Shown here piece by piece: positions 8,072 through 14,060 of a DNA stretch of 15,625 nucleotides (its first letter is position 1; each line of letters starts with the position of its first letter). The position numbers and the translations under genes are program-made. The notes beneath the pieces are model-generated. The model did not search any database. It saw nothing but the letters and a program-made list of their open reading frames with translations, and had not been told where the DNA came from. This stretch comes from Verrucomicrobiota bacterium (GTDB lineage: Bacteria > Verrucomicrobiota > Verrucomicrobiia > Limisphaerales > UBA9464): NCBI GenBank assembly GCA_017302195.1, contig JAFLEG010000026.1, positions 1 to 15,625 of the forward strand, in the 5' to 3' direction.

Positions 8072-8653
8072 TCAGATGCGAAACAACTCCGCGAGAGGGA
8101 TGCGGACTCCGGGCAGGGCGGTGCTGGTGAGGATTGCGTCGGCAGAGAACACCGTCCGTTCCGCATAGCGGCCTTCTTCGGGCTGGTGGAACCGCTCCAG
8201 CTCCCGTTCCGGTCCGAGCACGAGCCAGACCTCCCGGACCCCGGCGCCCGCGTACGCCCGCAGTTTGTCGCGATCATAATCGTGGCTCGACACACAGACC
8301 TCCACCACCAGTTCGGCGGTGGTTGGATGGCTTCGCGGAAAATCCTCCTCGGACCCCCGGACGACCGAGACATCCGGTTCCGGCTCGGAGTCCACAAACG
8401 TCAGGGGCTGCTCCGACTGAAGGAAGCAATCGGCGGGAAGGGATGCCCGCAGCCATCGCAGCAGACGCAGCACCAGCAGGCGATGCAGGGGAGACTTGGG
8501 CATTTTGGGGAATACCTGGCCGTACAGCAGCTCGGTTCTTTCCGGGATGAGTCCCAACTCTCCCAGGCCATGGTAGGCTTCCACGGAAAGAGGCCAGCGG
8601 ACCGGTCCGCGGTAGGCGCTCCCCGCAGAGGGTGTGGGCAGAACCGACGACAT
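8072..8653 (-). CDS. Uma2-family PD-(D/E)xK protein (DUF820)
   Basis: This 193-residue protein matches the Uma2/DUF820 family in size and layout. The PD-(D/E)xK-type residues are visible: Asp94 in SEPEPDVSVV, Glu118 in ELVVEVCVSS and Lys130 in DYDRDKLRAYAGAG, followed by the family signature AGVREVWLV. The family has a nuclease fold and is often labelled a putative restriction endonuclease. Its members are numerous in cyanobacteria and PVC bacteria and their biological role is unknown. No methylase or toxin/antitoxin partner is next to it. It is monocistronic and converges on the cytochrome gene with 83 bases between stops. On its coding strand TTGGAA and TAGTTT, 16 bases apart, end about six bases before the ATG, so a leaderless transcript is possible, though this promoter reading is weak. 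Confidence 0.9.
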   Translation of the reverse strand: MSSVLPTPSAGSAYRGPVRWPLSVEAYHGLGELGLIPERTELLYGQVFPKMPKSPLHRLLVLRLLRWLRASLPADCFLQSEQPLTFVDSEPEPDVSVVRGSEEDFPRSHPTTAELVVEVCVSSHDYDRDKLRAYAGAGVREVWLVLGPERELERFHQPEEGRYAERTVFSADAILTSTALPGVRIPLAELFRI

Positions 8654-8784
8654 GCGGGAAAACTAGCCGGGAGAGGTCGCATTCCAAGCGGCAAGTAGCC
8701 GGACCAGGCCCTTGCACGGTGCGGACTTCGGTTTCCCGCCGTGACCCGGGTTCGGCGGAGACCTGGGAATCCTGGTATGCGAGT

Positions 8785-8803
8785 GAACCGGAGAGGCCTC
8801 ACA
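8785..8803. repeat. Left arm of inverted repeat
   Basis: GAACCGGAGAGGCCTCACA here is the reverse complement of 10952-10970 with 18 of 19 matches. The similarity continues more loosely into the CACAAAGGACGCAAAGG-like tract that follows (to about 8827), which pairs with 8941-8966. The two halves of the right arm are separated by the group II intron. Confidence 0.8.
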
Positions 8804-8953
8804 CGAAGGGCACAAAGGACGCAAAGGATACTTCGTTCCGAGCAGGTGATGAGTCGGCGCTGACCCATCCGATGGGCCGCAGACGCAGACTGCAATGGCG
8901 GACACGTTGGGGCCTCCCATGGTTCTTCGGCGAGCTGCTGTCCTTCGTGGCCT

Positions 8954-8966
8954 TTGCGGTCCTTGG
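8954..8966 (+). other. Intron-binding sites IBS2 and IBS1 in the 5' exon
   Basis: IBS1 is CCTTGG (8961-8966), perfectly complementary to EBS1 at 9321-9326. IBS2 is TTGCGG (8954-8959), one base upstream, pairing with TCGCAA at 9102-9107 through five Watson-Crick pairs and one G-U. The positions relative to the splice site fit group II introns. The EBS2 assignment is less certain than EBS1. Confidence 0.6.
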
Positions 8967-9320
8967 GTGCGCCAGTGAAGCTGGCATCCTCGTGGGTGAA
9001 AGTCCCACCGGTCGAATTAGACGGTTCGCGACCGAAACGCCCTGTCCGGGATGAGGCCGTGAGGCCGAACCACAAGCGGGACGGGGAAAGGAACGGTCGG
9101 GTCGCAACGACAGTGAACCTCATCAAATGAGCCTCGAAAGCAAACAGCCCCGGAAGCCGAGCCCCTCCAAGGAGGGCGAAGGCTGCCACGCGGCGTCCTC
9201 CAATCGTCAAACAGGCGCCGTTGATTCCGGCGGGGTCAGCGAGGGCGACACGATCCGAAGGGATGACAGGGTAAGCTGGGAGAGCTCGGGCCGCGGGGGG
9301 ATTTCCTCCCAACCCTGGGT

Positions 9321-9326
9321 CCAAGG
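9321..9326 (+). other. EBS1 of the group II intron
   Basis: CCAAGG sits in a loop closed by GGGT and ACCC and is the exact complement of the 5' exon end CCTTGG. A second CCAAGG at 9167-9172 lies in a CTCC/GGAG context and is the less likely alternative. Confidence 0.65.
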
Positions 9327-9447
9327 AGGCACCCCCTCCGAGGCCCATGGGGCGGATCGAGCAGTCGGAGTCCTCCGTAGTAGTGATGATCCGGCGAGGA
9401 GTAAAAGCGCCGGGGAGCCAAGGGAGGGCACTTGGGTCAACGCGAAC

Positions 9448-10815
9448 GTGAACAGCGAGGGATCGGGAGATGGCCGAGGGGAGGAGGAAACTCTCTTCGC
9501 TCGGATAACAACCCCCCAAAAGATCCAGAAGCTGCAACGAACGCTCTATCGCAAAGCCAAGGCTGAGCCGGGGTACCGGTTCTACAGCCTCTATGGAGAA
9601 CTGCTGCGGGTGGACTTGCTGGAAACGGCGATGGCCTCCGTGGCGCACAACGACGGCGCGGCCGGGGTGGACGGGCAGCAATGCGCCGCCTTCCTGCGGA
9701 GCGACGAGGCGTGGGAACAGTGGCGTGACTCGTTGCTGGCGGCACTGCGCACCAAGAGCTACCGGCCCAGTCCGGTGCGACGGGCGTACATTTCCAAAGG
9801 CGAGGGGAAAACACGGCCGCTGGGTATCCCGACGGTGAAAGATCGCGTGGTCCAGACGGCCGTGGCCCTGCTGCTGCTGCCGATCCTGGAAGCGGACAGT
9901 CATCGGCACAGTTATGCGTACCGCCCCAAGCGGGGGGCGCATGACGCGCTGGATGCCATCCGAGAGGGCCTGTGGAGTGGACGCGTCGAAGTGATTGATG
10001 CGGACCTCAGCGGCTACTTTGACAGCATTCCGCATGCAAAATTGCTGCGTGTGGTCGCCCGGCGGATCAGTGATGGAGCGATCCTGAAACTGATTCGCGG
10101 ATGGCTGCGCGCGCCCATCATGGAACCGCCGGGTGGCGGTCGGTCCGGGAGCGGGAAGCGCGGTGGAGCCAACCACTGCGGCACCCCGCAAGGGGGAGTC
10201 ATCTCGCCCCTGCTGGCCAACGCCTACCTGAACCGGTTGGACTGGGAGGTCAACGAACGCTGCGAACTGGAACCCATCATGGTGCGGTACGCGGATGATT
10301 TCGTGATCCTGGCCCGGCCCGGACAGGGAGGGGAACTGATGGAACGGTTGAAACGATGGCTGGAACGTCGCGGCTTGGTGCTCAACGAGACGAAGACCCG
10401 ACTGGTGGACCTCCGCCAGGAAGGGATCCGGTTCCTCGGCTTTGCGCTCAGTTGGCGGCGGGGGCGACGCGGGCGGTACTATCCGCATGTGGAGCCTCAT
10501 CCCCAGAGCCTACAGAAGCTTCGGGACGGGATCCGGGAACTGCTGAATCGGGGGACGCACTGGTGTTCGCCTGAGGAGGTGGTGACTCGACTCAACCGGC
10601 GCCTCAAGGGCTGGACGGGATACTTTCACTATGCCAACAGCACGCGGGTGCTGGGCAAGGTGGGCTACTACACCCGCACCACGCTGCGGCGGTGGCTATG
10701 GCGCAAACACGGGTGCTCTCACGCCCAGTGGGCGCGCTATACCGACGAGGAACTCCATGAGCGGTTTGGACTGTACCGGATGCCGGCGGGGGCGTCCTGG
10801 ACAGCCCGCCGATGA
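9448..10815 (+). CDS. ltrA: Group II intron reverse transcriptase/maturase
   Basis: The intron-encoded protein reverse-transcribes the intron and helps it splice. Homology-like sequence begins at TTPQKIQKLQRTLYRKAKAE and continues through all reverse transcriptase blocks. Motif A is DADLSGYFDSIPH with catalytic Asp186, then GTPQGGVISPLLAN, the YADD box (residues 281-284 from the chosen start; bases 10288-10299) and the maturase X domain with LKGWTGYFHYANS. After RYTDEELHERFGLYRM it ends without an HNH endonuclease zinc motif, so this is an endonuclease-minus type. The frame is open from an ATG at 9127, but 9127-9447 contains domain I RNA including EBS1, so that start is unlikely. The GTG at 9448 is chosen (455 residues). 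A start at the ATA at 9505, after GAGGGGAGGAGG at 9477-9488, is also possible. No in-frame ATG exists between 9127 and the reverse transcriptase core. Confidence 0.92.
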   Translation: MNSEGSGDGRGEEETLFARITTPQKIQKLQRTLYRKAKAEPGYRFYSLYGELLRVDLLETAMASVAHNDGAAGVDGQQCAAFLRSDEAWEQWRDSLLAALRTKSYRPSPVRRAYISKGEGKTRPLGIPTVKDRVVQTAVALLLLPILEADSHRHSYAYRPKRGAHDALDAIREGLWSGRVEVIDADLSGYFDSIPHAKLLRVVARRISDGAILKLIRGWLRAPIMEPPGGGRSGSGKRGGANHCGTPQGGVISPLLANAYLNRLDWEVNERCELEPIMVRYADDFVILARPGQGGELMERLKRWLERRGLVLNETKTRLVDLRQEGIRFLGFALSWRRGRRGRYYPHVEPHPQSLQKLRDGIRELLNRGTHWCSPEEVVTRLNRRLKGWTGYFHYANSTRVLGKVGYYTRTTLRRWLWRKHGCSHAQWARYTDEELHERFGLYRMPAGASWTARR

Positions 10816-10840
10816 AGCGATGCGCCGAATGACCCTCGGA

Positions 10841-10873
10841 AAGCCGGATGCGGGAAAACCGCCTGTCCGGTTT
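10841..10873 (+). ncRNA. Group II intron domain V
   Basis: The segment AAGCCGGATGCGGG, loop, CCGCCTGTCCGGTTT folds into the conserved domain V hairpin. A lower stem pairs AAGCCGGA with TCCGGTTT (one G-U), an upper stem pairs GCGG with CCGC around an A-rich loop, and the AGC catalytic triad position lies near the 5' side. It starts 26 bases after the maturase stop, as expected. This is the catalytic core of the ribozyme. Confidence 0.88.
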
Positions 10874-10951
10874 GATGAGGGGCGGAAGCCAGAAACCGGG
10901 GATGACAACTGCGGTCTTCACCTGGCCCTCTCTGGCTTCCGCCTACTCTAC
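10874..10951 (+). ncRNA. Group II intron domain VI and 3' splice site
   Basis: A perfect 13-base-pair stem joins GGCGGAAGCCAGA (10881-10893) and TCTGGCTTCCGCC (10931-10943). The base of the helix joins GATGAG with CTCTAC, leaving A10945 as the likely bulged branch-point adenosine seven bases from the end. The 3' end AC at 10950-10951 fits the AY consensus, and the 3' exon begins TGTGAGG. Confidence 0.8.
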
Positions 10952-10970
10952 TGTGAGGCCTCTCCTGTTC
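10952..10970. repeat. Right arm of inverted repeat, intron-disrupted (3' exon)
   Basis: TGTGAGGCCTCTCCTGTTC is complementary to the left arm at 8785-8803 with one mismatch. Joined to 8941-8966 it would rebuild the full right arm, so the intron entered a pre-existing inverted-repeat element. Confidence 0.75.
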
Positions 10971-11035
10971 GGGTTCCCGCTCGCTTGCGTTGGACCGGAC
11001 TGGTGTCCCGGTTTGGGAGCGGTAGGCTGCTTCTC

Positions 11036-12628
11036 ATGAAGACCGGCGGCAGGGGCGGATCCGGTGTGCGGATCGCAGGCACGCTCGGGGCGCTGGTGTT
11101 CGCCCTGGCCAGCATCGGGTGGTCGGCCTGGTCGCTGCGCGGCTGGTGGGCGGAGCATCGGGAGTCCCGCTGGCAGGGACCGGCATCGGGACCGCGACGC
11201 CTGGGGGGCGCCACCGAGGACCGCGACGAACCGCGACCGCATCCGACCAATGCCTGGAGGTCCCTGCAAAACCCCCAGGCGGCCGGCCCGCTGACCCGGG
11301 CGGCGGATCTCTTCACCACCACCCAGGTGTGGACCGTTCATTTGCGGCTGGAGCCCGACCAGTGGGCGGCGATCGAGCCGAGGCAGATTGAACCGCTGGG
11401 ACGCAGCCGCGGGTCCGGCGGACGCTTTGAACTGCGCAATCCCAATGCCCGGCGCAGCGGCCTTTCCGGAGTCCGCGGACTCGAGTTCGACTGGGTGCGC
11501 GGGGAGGTGCGGTTTGAGGACCTGCGCTTTCCGGATGCGGGCATCCGCTACAAGGGCAATGGCACCTACCTGCGGTCACAGAGTTCCGACAAGCGTCCGT
11601 TCAAGGTGGACCTGAACCGGAATGTCCCCGGCGCCTCGCTCGCGGGCCGGACGACGCTGAACTTCGCCAATCTCGTCACCGACGACTCCGGGCTCCACGA
11701 CGCCCTGGGCTACGAACTGTACCGCGCCGCGGGCGTGCCCGCACCCCGGACCGCCTACGCCCGGCTGTTCCTGTCGCCCGGCGCTGCGGTCACCAACTAT
11801 CTCGGGGTGTACCTGCTGGTGGAGAATCTGGATGCCCGGTTTGCCGAGGAGCGTTTCGGGACGCGGTCCGGGGTGATCTTCAAGCCGGTGACCACCGAAC
11901 TCTTCCTCGATCTGGGCGACGACTGGGACTCCTATGATGCCATCTACGATCCCAAGACGCGGATCGAACCGGCCCAGGCGGCGCGGGTGATCGCCTTTGC
12001 CCGGCTGCTGACCCATGCCGACGACGCCACCTTCGCAGCGCGGTCCGGGGAGTTTCTCGATCTCGATGCCTTCGCCCGCTTCGTCGCGGTCACCGTGCTG
12101 CTGTCCAGCTACGACGGCTTCCTGACCAACGGGCAGAATTTCTACCTCTGGCTGGATCCCGCCACGGAACGGTTCCACTTCCTCCCGTGGGACCTCGACA
12201 ACGCCTGGGGACGGTTTGGGATGGTGGGATCGGCCCGGGATCGCGCCCACGCCAGCGTGGACCGACCGTGGGCGGGGGATCACCGCCTGCTGGAGCGGAT
12301 GCTGGCCGTGCCCGGGTTCCGGACGCGCTACCGGGCCGTGCTTGGGGAGCTTCTGGATTCGGTGTTCCTGCCGGAACGCCTGTTCCCGCGGGTGGATGCC
12401 ATGGCCGCGCTGCTGCGGCCCGTGTTTGCGGAGGAGTCCCCGCGCCGCGCATCACGCTTTGGACAGGCGGTCACGGTGACGGAATGGGAGGAGTCTGCCG
12501 ACGAGCCGGGGTTCGGACGTCGTCGGGCGGTGCATCCGCTCAAGTGGTTCATTGCCGAGCGGGCGGCTTCGGTCCGGGCGCAACTGGTCGGTGCCGAGGA
12601 CGGAGTCGTGCTCGACCGGTGGCGGTGA
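11036..12628 (+). CDS. CotH-like kinase-fold protein, membrane-anchored
   Basis: This 530-residue protein belongs to the CotH (spore-coat H) family, which has an atypical protein-kinase fold; characterised members phosphorylate proteins, including spore-coat CotB and CotG in Bacillus. In Verrucomicrobia CotH relatives are exported and their targets are unknown. The N-terminus has one hydrophobic segment (about residues 12-30, IAGTLGALVFALASIGWSAW), probably a membrane anchor or uncleaved signal. The kinase-like core includes IRYKGNGTYL, KRPFKVDLNR, TLNFANLVTDDSGLHD and GVYLLVENLD. It continues to SYDGFLTNGQNFYLW (Asp360 and Asn365/Asn368 as catalytic-loop candidates) and LPWDLDNAWG (metal-binding Asp386 and Asp388). 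The frame is open far upstream through the intron, but the first plausible start is the ATG at 11036, with GGTAGG at 11021-11026 as a weak ribosome-binding site. The intron ends 84 bases upstream. The next gene is convergent, 40 bases between stops. Confidence 0.85.
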   Translation: MKTGGRGGSGVRIAGTLGALVFALASIGWSAWSLRGWWAEHRESRWQGPASGPRRLGGATEDRDEPRPHPTNAWRSLQNPQAAGPLTRAADLFTTTQVWTVHLRLEPDQWAAIEPRQIEPLGRSRGSGGRFELRNPNARRSGLSGVRGLEFDWVRGEVRFEDLRFPDAGIRYKGNGTYLRSQSSDKRPFKVDLNRNVPGASLAGRTTLNFANLVTDDSGLHDALGYELYRAAGVPAPRTAYARLFLSPGAAVTNYLGVYLLVENLDARFAEERFGTRSGVIFKPVTTELFLDLGDDWDSYDAIYDPKTRIEPAQAARVIAFARLLTHADDATFAARSGEFLDLDAFARFVAVTVLLSSYDGFLTNGQNFYLWLDPATERFHFLPWDLDNAWGRFGMVGSARDRAHASVDRPWAGDHRLLERMLAVPGFRTRYRAVLGELLDSVFLPERLFPRVDAMAALLRPVFAEESPRRASRFGQAVTVTEWEESADEPGFGRRRAVHPLKWFIAERAASVRAQLVGAEDGVVLDRWR

Positions 12629-12668
12629 GGCTGCCGCGCGTTCCGGGAAGTGCACCGGCGTCGGCGGG

Positions 12669-13961
12669 TCATTCCTCCACGACGACCCGGAAGAACCGGG
12701 CGTCGGACCCCGATGCCTGCCCGCCGGGAGATCCCACGAACTCCGCCACCCCGGGTTCCGGGTAGCGGGTCTCGCCGGAGACCAGCGACCATCCGCCCAG
12801 GACCGGGGATGCCTCCACTCGATACCTGCGGCTGGGAGCGATCGTGAATCGGAGCCGTGCGGCGCCCGCATCGAACCCGACGGCCAGAATCTGCAGACGA
12901 CTTGCCGCCCGGGAGGGATCGGTTCCTGCCACCCGTTCCTCGGCATCCGTCGCGCCGTCCTGATCGGAATCCGAGTCCCGTGTTGGCGACAGATCGCGGA
13001 ACCAGAACCGTTCCCAATCGTCGGGATGGCCGTCCTGATCGGTGTCATCGTCGCCCACCAGGGTTCCCTCCATCTCCAGGGAGGGGGCGTCGGGTCCGTC
13101 GAAGAGCAGGTTCTCGCGGGTCACCCACTGCGGATAATCCCCATTGCCTCCACCGCCGATGCCGCCCGGGGTGATCTGGATCGCCGGGGACAGGGAGGAC
13201 ACCACCACCCGGAGGCGTCCGCTGTCGAGGGCTGCCTGGAAGTAGCCCGCCACCTGCGGGTCGGCGAGGTCCACCTCGAAGACGAATCGAGCCCCGGCCG
13301 GAACCAGCTCCCCGACCCCGGCGTTGGTCGTGAGGCCCAGAGCCCAGGGACGCACCTCGAACGGCGCGTGGGTCCAGGCCGCGTTGTACTGTCCGACGTT
13401 GTTCGAAACATCCATGAGCCGGCCGTCCTCCCCATGCATCGCCGCGAACACGTTGCGGGTTCCCAGGGCGATGTTGGTGCTCGTGATCGGATACACGGCG
13501 CCGAACGGGCTGGTTTCGGTCCAGGTCTCGTCGCTGAACCCGTTCCGGTAGCCGGCGCCATAGAGCTCGACCGGGCGCCCGGGATCGGAGTCGGGCACTG
13601 CGGCGGGGTGGTTGGTGAGGAAGGTCTGGAAGGGGTCGAAGCTCGGATCGTAAACGAACTTCTGGTCCGCCTGGATGGTCAGGCCGATCCGGACCCGGCG
13701 GATCAGGTAGCGGTCGGGGCCGGAGTTGGTGGCGAGCTGGGAGGCGGTATCCCATCCGAACAGGGCCTGGGCATCCCGCGTGTCGAACCGGGGATCAAAG
13801 GACGCAAACGTGGGCGCCACGGGGCGGTCCCCGCCAAAATCGCCGAAGGGATACACCCAGCGGTCGAGGCTCGGTGCCGGCGGTGCGAGTCGAAACTCCC
13901 CGGCCATCAGGGGGGTCAGGACCATGCCACACAGGCCTGCCAGTCGGATCAGTACGCGCAT
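12669..13961 (-). CDS. Secreted TSP3-repeat protein, uncharacterised
   Basis: The function is unknown. The frame opens at 14042, but the internal ATG at 13961 gives a normal signal peptide (MRVLIRLAGLCGMVLTPLMA, then GEFRLAPP) and a 430-residue protein. The frame contains GLTIQADQKFVYDPSFDPF and RPVELYGAGYRNGFSDETW, which resemble conserved but undescribed exported Verrucomicrobia proteins and suggest a beta-rich extracellular domain. Two acidic loops follow, GDDDTDQDGHPDDWERFWF and DSDSDQDGATDAEERVAGTDP, both of the thrombospondin type-3/dockerin-like calcium-binding form. The C-terminal 70 residues (RLRFTIAPSRRYRVEAS ... RFFRVVVEE) form the short beta module shared by many proteins of this phylum and by the 3580-4737 product. 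The gene runs in the same direction as the hydrolase gene upstream, with 99 bases between them. No strong ribosome-binding site is visible. Confidence 0.8.
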   Translation of the reverse strand: MRVLIRLAGLCGMVLTPLMAGEFRLAPPAPSLDRWVYPFGDFGGDRPVAPTFASFDPRFDTRDAQALFGWDTASQLATNSGPDRYLIRRVRIGLTIQADQKFVYDPSFDPFQTFLTNHPAAVPDSDPGRPVELYGAGYRNGFSDETWTETSPFGAVYPITSTNIALGTRNVFAAMHGEDGRLMDVSNNVGQYNAAWTHAPFEVRPWALGLTTNAGVGELVPAGARFVFEVDLADPQVAGYFQAALDSGRLRVVVSSLSPAIQITPGGIGGGGNGDYPQWVTRENLLFDGPDAPSLEMEGTLVGDDDTDQDGHPDDWERFWFRDLSPTRDSDSDQDGATDAEERVAGTDPSRAASRLQILAVGFDAGAARLRFTIAPSRRYRVEASPVLGGWSLVSGETRYPEPGVAEFVGSPGGQASGSDARFFRVVVEE

Positions 13962-14060
13962 CACGATGTGCGGAGCATGCCAGAAACGGCCGGGGATGCA
14001 CTGGTTACCCCGGGCTGCCGGGAAGCGTCCCCTGTGCGACAAACTTTCGGGAGGACCCGC

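Larger units (their letters stand above)
8654..8966. other. Gene-free spacer with inverted-repeat element; intron 5' exon
   Basis: I see no convincing gene in these 313 bases; frames crossing it have no family-like sequence. It contains the left arm of an inverted repeat (8785-about 8827) and most of the right arm (about 8941-8966), both made of CCTTTGTG/CCTTCGTG-like units. The last bases, TTTGCGGTCCTTGG, are the 5' exon of the group II intron that starts at 8967. Confidence 0.7.
8967..10951 (+). mobile_element. Group II intron, apparently complete
   Basis: The 5' end is set by the GTGCG consensus at 8967-8971, immediately followed by a short hairpin (GCCAG...CTGGC) and GTGGGTGAAAGTCCCAC, typical of domain I. 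EBS1 (CCAAGG, 9321-9326) is complementary to the last six bases of the 5' exon (CCTTGG, 8961-8966) and lies in a GGGT/ACCC hairpin loop. A likely EBS2 (TCGCAA, 9102-9107) pairs with TTGCGG at 8954-8959 with one wobble. The encoded reverse transcriptase ends at 10815. Domain V (10841-10873) and domain VI (10874-10951) follow, ending in TACTCTAC with a candidate branch A at 10945, seven bases from the 3' end. The length is about 1,985 bases. With an intact frame and all boundary signals present, it could be functional. Confidence 0.88.

Noticed and set aside
8632..9054. 140-codon + strand frame over the inverted-repeat spacer
   Set aside because: It crosses the repeat arms and the intron 5' end and has no domain. 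It starts antisense within the Uma2 gene.
9127..9447. N-terminal extension of the maturase from ATG 9127
   Set aside because: The region holds domain I RNA structure including EBS1, and its translation (Ser/Gly/Arg-rich) is unlike any maturase N-terminus.
8401..10500. 699-codon minus-strand open frame across the intron
   Set aside because: It runs antisense to the reverse transcriptase and domain I and shows no recognisable domain. It is a composition artefact.
12629..12668. Possible terminator between the CotH-like and TSP3 genes
   Set aside because: The 40 bases are GC-rich, but I could not find a stable symmetric stem or a T tract.
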